Positions 6,588 to 8,727 of a stretch of DNA of 8,727 nt are shown here, in pieces. Position 1 is the first letter of the stretch. The number at the start of each line of letters is the position of its first letter. Location of the stretch: positions 1-8,727 of the forward strand of contig SKKM01000165.1 in NCBI GenBank assembly GCA_007121485.1. Direction: 5' to 3'. The translations under genes and the position numbers were made by a program. Source of the DNA: Wenzhouxiangella sp. (GTDB taxonomy: Bacteria > Pseudomonadota > Gammaproteobacteria > Xanthomonadales > Wenzhouxiangellaceae). The notes below the pieces were generated by a model. It searched no databases. It was not told the DNA's origin and saw only the letters and a program-made list of their open reading frames with translations.

Positions 6588-7193
6588 TCAGGCCGGCTGC
6601 GCACCGACCAGGTAGACCTCTCGGCTCTCGGGACGCGAAGCCGCCGGCTTGCGCACCTTGACACCTGTGAATGATTGCCTGAATCGGGTGAGCAGGCCGT
6701 CAAATCCTTCGCCCTGAAACACTTTGACCACGCAAACGCCCTGCGGTGCCAGCCATTCGCGGCCAAACTCCAGGGCCAGTTCGGCCAGATGGATGCTGCG
6801 CGCCTGGTCGGCCGGACCGATGCCGGACAGGTTCGGTGCCATGTCCGACAAGACCAGGTCGACCTGGCGCCCGGCCAGCGTCGCTTCGAGCTCGGCCAGC
6901 ACCTCGTCCTCGCGAAAATCGCCCTGTATGAACACCACGCCAGGCAAGGGTTCCATCGGCAGGATATCCAGCGCCACCACGAGCGCATCGGGCCCAAGCC
7001 GCTGACGCGCAACCTGCGACCAGCTGCCCGGCGCGGCACCCAGGTCGACCACCACGCCTGCCCGCTTGAACAGCCCGTCCTTTTCGGCCAGTTCCAGCAG
7101 CTTGTACGCCGCGCGCGCGCGGTAGCCTTCGTCACGGGCCCGGCGCACGTAGGGGTCGCTGTGCTGACGCTTTTTCCAGGCCCGGGAAGACAT
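6588..7193 (-). CDS. rlmE: 23S rRNA (uridine-2'-O)-methyltransferase
   Basis: SAM-dependent methyltransferase (FtsJ/RrmJ) that 2'-O-methylates U2552 (E. coli numbering) in the A-loop of 23S rRNA, late in 50S assembly. 201 residues (E. coli has 209). The N-terminus SSRAWKKRQHSDPYVRRA is typical. The SAM-binding loop is DLGAAPGSWSQ (50-60). The K-D-K-E catalytic tetrad is complete: K31 (AYKLLE), D117 (LSDMAPNLSG), K157 (VKVFQGEGFD) and E192 (SREVYLV). The ATG at 7193 has GAGAGGAA 7 nt upstream. A longer in-frame start at 7274 would add 27 residues absent from the family and overlap the yhbY start, so it is rejected. It is the first gene of an rlmE-ftsH pair on the minus strand, the usual gammaproteobacterial partner order, and is divergent from yhbY. 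No heat-shock promoter could be recognised by eye in the 67-bp divergent gap. Confidence 0.98.
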   Translation of the reverse strand: MSSRAWKKRQHSDPYVRRARDEGYRARAAYKLLELAEKDGLFKRAGVVVDLGAAPGSWSQVARQRLGPDALVVALDILPMEPLPGVVFIQGDFREDEVLAELEATLAGRQVDLVLSDMAPNLSGIGPADQARSIHLAELALEFGREWLAPQGVCVVKVFQGEGFDGLLTRFRQSFTGVKVRKPAASRPESREVYLVGAQPA

Positions 7194-7200
7194 GGGCAGG

Positions 7201-7208
7201 TTCCTCTC
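7201..7208 (-). promoter_or_regulatory. rlmE ribosome binding site
   Basis: GAGAGGAA on the minus strand lies 7 nt before the ATG at 7193, a strong Shine-Dalgarno that fixes the rlmE start against longer in-frame alternatives reaching into yhbY. Confidence 0.7.
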
Positions 7209-7220
7209 GCCGCTTAAGCC

Positions 7221-7249
7221 TTCAGTTACACTGTCCGGCATCTTATCAC
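7221..7249 (+). promoter_or_regulatory. Candidate promoter of yhbY in the divergent gap
   Basis: TTCAGT (7221-7226) and TATCAC (7244-7249) are separated by 17 bp. They match the sigma-70 consensus at 3 of 6 and 4 of 6 positions. Transcription would start near 7256, only a few bases before the yhbY ATG at 7261, which fits the absence of a Shine-Dalgarno there. Both matches are weak, so this is a suggestion only. Confidence 0.27.
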
Positions 7250-7260
7250 CCGCCTCGACC

Positions 7261-7554
7261 ATGCCTCTGACCAACGCCCAACGCCGCTATCTGCGCGGCC
7301 TGACCCATGACCTGAAACCGGTCGTCACGCTGGCCGACAAGGGCTTGAGCGAGAACGTCCGGGCCGAAATCGAACAGGCCCTGGAACACCACGAACTCAT
7401 CAAGGTCAAGATACGCGCCGAGCGCGAGCAGCGCGAAGCGTGGATCGAGCAGATCGCCCGGGACTTCCGCGCCGAGCTCGTTCATCGGATCGGCCAGGTG
7501 GCCTGCTACTATCGCCGCCACCCCAAGAAACCCAAAATCGCGTTGCCGGCCTGA
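7261..7554 (+). CDS. yhbY: Ribosome assembly RNA-binding protein YhbY (CRM domain)
   Basis: Small CRM-domain (KH-like fold) RNA-binding protein that associates with pre-50S particles in E. coli. 97 residues, exactly the E. coli length. Recognised by the shared blocks GLTHDLKPVV (13-22), AEIEQALEHHELIKVKI (35-51) and the C-terminal KKPKIALP. The GxxG loop of the CRM fold reads A25-D-K-G28, lacking the first glycine (E. coli has GNNG). The ATG at 7261 is chosen because the protein then begins as E. coli YhbY does. An in-frame start at 7192 would run across the divergent promoter region and overlap the rlmE start. There is no Shine-Dalgarno before 7261 (CCGCCTCGACC). Divergent from rlmE, the same head-to-head arrangement as in E. 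coli. The next gene begins 34 bp downstream on the same strand, with no terminator between. Confidence 0.96.
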   Translation: MPLTNAQRRYLRGLTHDLKPVVTLADKGLSENVRAEIEQALEHHELIKVKIRAEREQREAWIEQIARDFRAELVHRIGQVACYYRRHPKKPKIALPA

Positions 7555-7588
7555 TCCGGCGAGCGCATAACGATCTGGAATTGCCAGG

Positions 7589-7972
7589 ATGCAGTTGACC
7601 GAGCATCGGCCCGGCCGATATCACTTTATCCGACGGGTCGGCGAACACGAACTGACCATCGACGAGACCACGCACCGCAGCAGCCTCATCCTGGGCGCGC
7701 GGCTGCTGATCGAAGACTGGCCCGTGCGGGCGCTTCGGGACCTGGACGAAAACACCGTCGCACCGCTGCTGGAACATGCCCCCGAGCTGGTGATCATCGG
7801 CCACGGCGCCCGGCCAGGCTTTCCGGCACCCGAGGTGCAGCGCCTGTTCCTGCAGCGCGGAGTCGGCCTGGAGACCATGACCCTGGCCGCCGCCTGCCGC
7901 ACGTTCAACATCCTGATGAGCGAAAACCGCCGCGCCATCGCCGGCCTGATCCTGCCGCCCGCCGAAGGCTGA
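7589..7972 (+). CDS. Mth938-domain-containing protein (DUF498)
   Basis: 127-residue soluble protein of the Mth938/DUF498 family, a small alpha/beta fold; the human relative NDUFAF3 is a respiratory complex I assembly factor. The bacterial function is not established, so none is assigned. Family hallmarks visible: an N-terminal strand region, DWPVRAL (43-49), the central ELVIIGHGARPGFP (66-79) where relatives have G-G-x-R-x-x-FP spacing, and the C-terminal helix motif AAACRTFNILMSENRRAIAGLIL (100-122, relatives AAACRTYN). No signal peptide or membrane helix. The ATG at 7589 has a modest GGA about 9 nt upstream. It begins 34 bp after yhbY with no terminator, so the two are probably co-transcribed. 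A 6-bp hairpin overlaps its stop codon but lacks a T-run. Confidence 0.9.
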   Translation: MQLTEHRPGRYHFIRRVGEHELTIDETTHRSSLILGARLLIEDWPVRALRDLDENTVAPLLEHAPELVIIGHGARPGFPAPEVQRLFLQRGVGLETMTLAAACRTFNILMSENRRAIAGLILPPAEG

Positions 7973-8014
7973 TCCGCCCTCAGCCGGGCACACCGAAAAC
8001 TGACGAAACCTGCA

Positions 8015-8032
8015 AGAGATGAAAGAGATGAA
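8015..8032 (+). repeat. 9-bp tandem duplication at the peptidase start codon
   Basis: AGAGATGAA occurs twice with no gap (8015-8023 and 8024-8032). Each copy contains an ATG (8019 and 8028), and the unit length of 9 keeps both in the same frame. The upstream copy also supplies AAGAG (8014-8018), which serves as a Shine-Dalgarno 9 nt before the second ATG. Confidence 0.9.
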
Positions 8033-8727
8033 GACCAAGATTCGATGCTTTTCAAGCCCCGTCGCGGTCTGCGGCCTGGCGCTGCTCGTGGCCGGCGCCT
8101 TCGCCGCGACGGCCGTCGCCGACCAGGGCCCTGAGCGCATCCAGCAAGGCAACCTGGTGATGGAGAACATTCCCGAAATCCCGCCGGGGATCCGCGAACG
8201 CCTGCGCCAGTTCCAGAACGTGCGCTCGGCGTCGTTTTCCGACTTCGCGCCCGACGGCGGCATCTACATCCTCACACGTTTCGGCGAAACCAACCAGATC
8301 CACCACGTTGCCCAGCCCATGGGCAAGCGGCGGCAGATCACCTTTTACGACGAACGCACCAGCGGCGCCAGCGTGCGCCCCGACGGTTCGGGGCAATTCA
8401 TGTTCACCCGTGACGTCGGCGGCGACGAGTTTTTCCAGGGCTTTCTGTTCGATCCAGAGACCGCGCGTAGCGTCCAGTTCACAGAAAGCGGCACGCGCAA
8501 CCTGAGCGCACGCTGGTCGCCGGACGGCCGACAGGTCGCTTGGGCCGCGACCACCTGGGAAGAGCCGAACCACAAGATCTGGGCCGCCGACCCCAGCGAC
8601 CCCGCCTCGCGCCGCATGATCGTGCAGGCCGAGGGCACCACTGTGCCGGCCGACTGGTCGCCCGACGGCAAGCGCCTGCTGCTGTCGCGCTACATCTCCA
8701 TCAACGAGTCGCGCCTGTTCATGCTCG
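8028..8727 (+). CDS. S9-type (prolyl oligopeptidase-like) secreted peptidase, N-terminal part
   Basis: The frame is open from 8028 to the window edge (233 codons, no stop), so the gene continues to the right. Residues 1-31 are a typical Sec signal peptide: KTKIR, a hydrophobic core VAVCGLALLVAGAFAA, and an AVA|D cleavage site. The mature part starts with a segment like PEIPPGIRERLRQFQNVRSA and continues as PD40/beta-propeller blades, each with an xPDG turn: FAPDG (73-77), VRPDG (116-120), WSPDG (163-167) and WSPDG (210-214). This matches the N-terminal propeller of exported S9-family peptidases. The alpha/beta-hydrolase domain with Ser-Asp-His would lie beyond the window and cannot be checked, so TolB-like or other PD40 proteins remain possible. 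ATG 8028 is preferred to ATG 8019 (3 residues longer) because AAGAG lies 9 nt before it. It is 55 bp downstream of the Mth938 gene on the same strand, and a separate promoter was not identified. Confidence 0.82.
   Translation, partial: MKTKIRCFSSPVAVCGLALLVAGAFAATAVADQGPERIQQGNLVMENIPEIPPGIRERLRQFQNVRSASFSDFAPDGGIYILTRFGETNQIHHVAQPMGKRRQITFYDERTSGASVRPDGSGQFMFTRDVGGDEFFQGFLFDPETARSVQFTESGTRNLSARWSPDGRQVAWAATTWEEPNHKIWAADPSDPASRRMIVQAEGTTVPADWSPDGKRLLLSRYISINESRLFML

Noticed and set aside
7194..7274. A 27-residue N-terminal extension of RlmE from 7274, and an extension of YhbY from 7192.
   Set aside because: Both would cross the divergent intergenic region and overlap the opposite gene. The shorter forms match E. 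coli protein starts, and rlmE has a strong Shine-Dalgarno at 7201-7208.
7967..7985. GGCTGA-N7-TCAGCC hairpin overlapping the stop of the Mth938 gene, considered as a terminator.
   Set aside because: The stem is only 6 bp and is followed by GGGCACACCG with no T-run.
1..8727. Search for CRISPR arrays, insertion sequences, tRNA/rRNA genes, phage or defence genes, or an unknown system.
   Set aside because: Genes fill nearly the whole window, the longest gap is 156 bp, composition is even, and every reading frame of substance belongs to a known family.

Overview
The window is a compact, GC-rich piece of an ordinary bacterial chromosome, with nine protein-coding genes, very short gaps and a strong preference for G/C at third codon positions. 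The core order, rlmE-ftsH then folP-glmM on one strand with yhbY divergent from rlmE, is the arrangement familiar from gammaproteobacteria such as E. coli. The proteins align easily by eye with gammaproteobacterial versions. Together with the secreted S9-type peptidase at the right edge, this suggests a high-GC gammaproteobacterium, possibly near Xanthomonadales/Lysobacterales, Wenzhouxiangella or Chromatiales. The placement below class level is a guess from content and GC, not a measurement.

Layout. (1) 1-1304, plus strand: the 3' nine-tenths of xseA, the large subunit of exonuclease VII. (2) 1299-4443, minus strand: a tight cistron chain folP -> glmM -> 2-oxoglutarate/Fe(II) oxygenase. Each junction is an ATGA stop/start overlap, and the oxygenase stop codon runs into the xseA stop codon tail to tail. 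(3) 4444-4599: an intergenic gap with a strong, near-symmetrical Rho-independent terminator that closes the ftsH transcript. (4) 4600-7193, minus strand: rlmE -> ftsH, separated by 68 bp that hold an inverted repeat around a -10-like hexamer. (5) 7194-7260: a short divergent intergenic region. (6) 7261-7972, plus strand: yhbY and a small Mth938-domain protein. (7) 8028-8727, plus strand: the signal peptide and first beta-propeller blades of an S9-type peptidase, cut by the window edge.

How the genes relate. RlmE (2'-O-methylation of 23S rRNA) and YhbY (large-subunit assembly) both serve ribosome maturation. FtsH is the inner-membrane AAA+ protease. FolP makes dihydropteroate for folate, and GlmM makes glucosamine-1-phosphate for UDP-GlcNAc and so for peptidoglycan and LPS. 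XseA acts in DNA repair. The oxygenase is the one gene whose substrate cannot be read from the sequence, and it is the least expected member of the cluster.

I found no mobile element, tRNA/rRNA, CRISPR array, phage gene or defence system, and nothing that looks like an undescribed system. The points worth a second look are local: an alanine run replacing a conserved Glu in XseA, an unusual Cys in GlmM, a forced TTG start for FtsH, an operator-like palindrome upstream of ftsH, a possibly near-leaderless yhbY, and a 9-bp tandem duplication that doubles the start codon of the peptidase gene.
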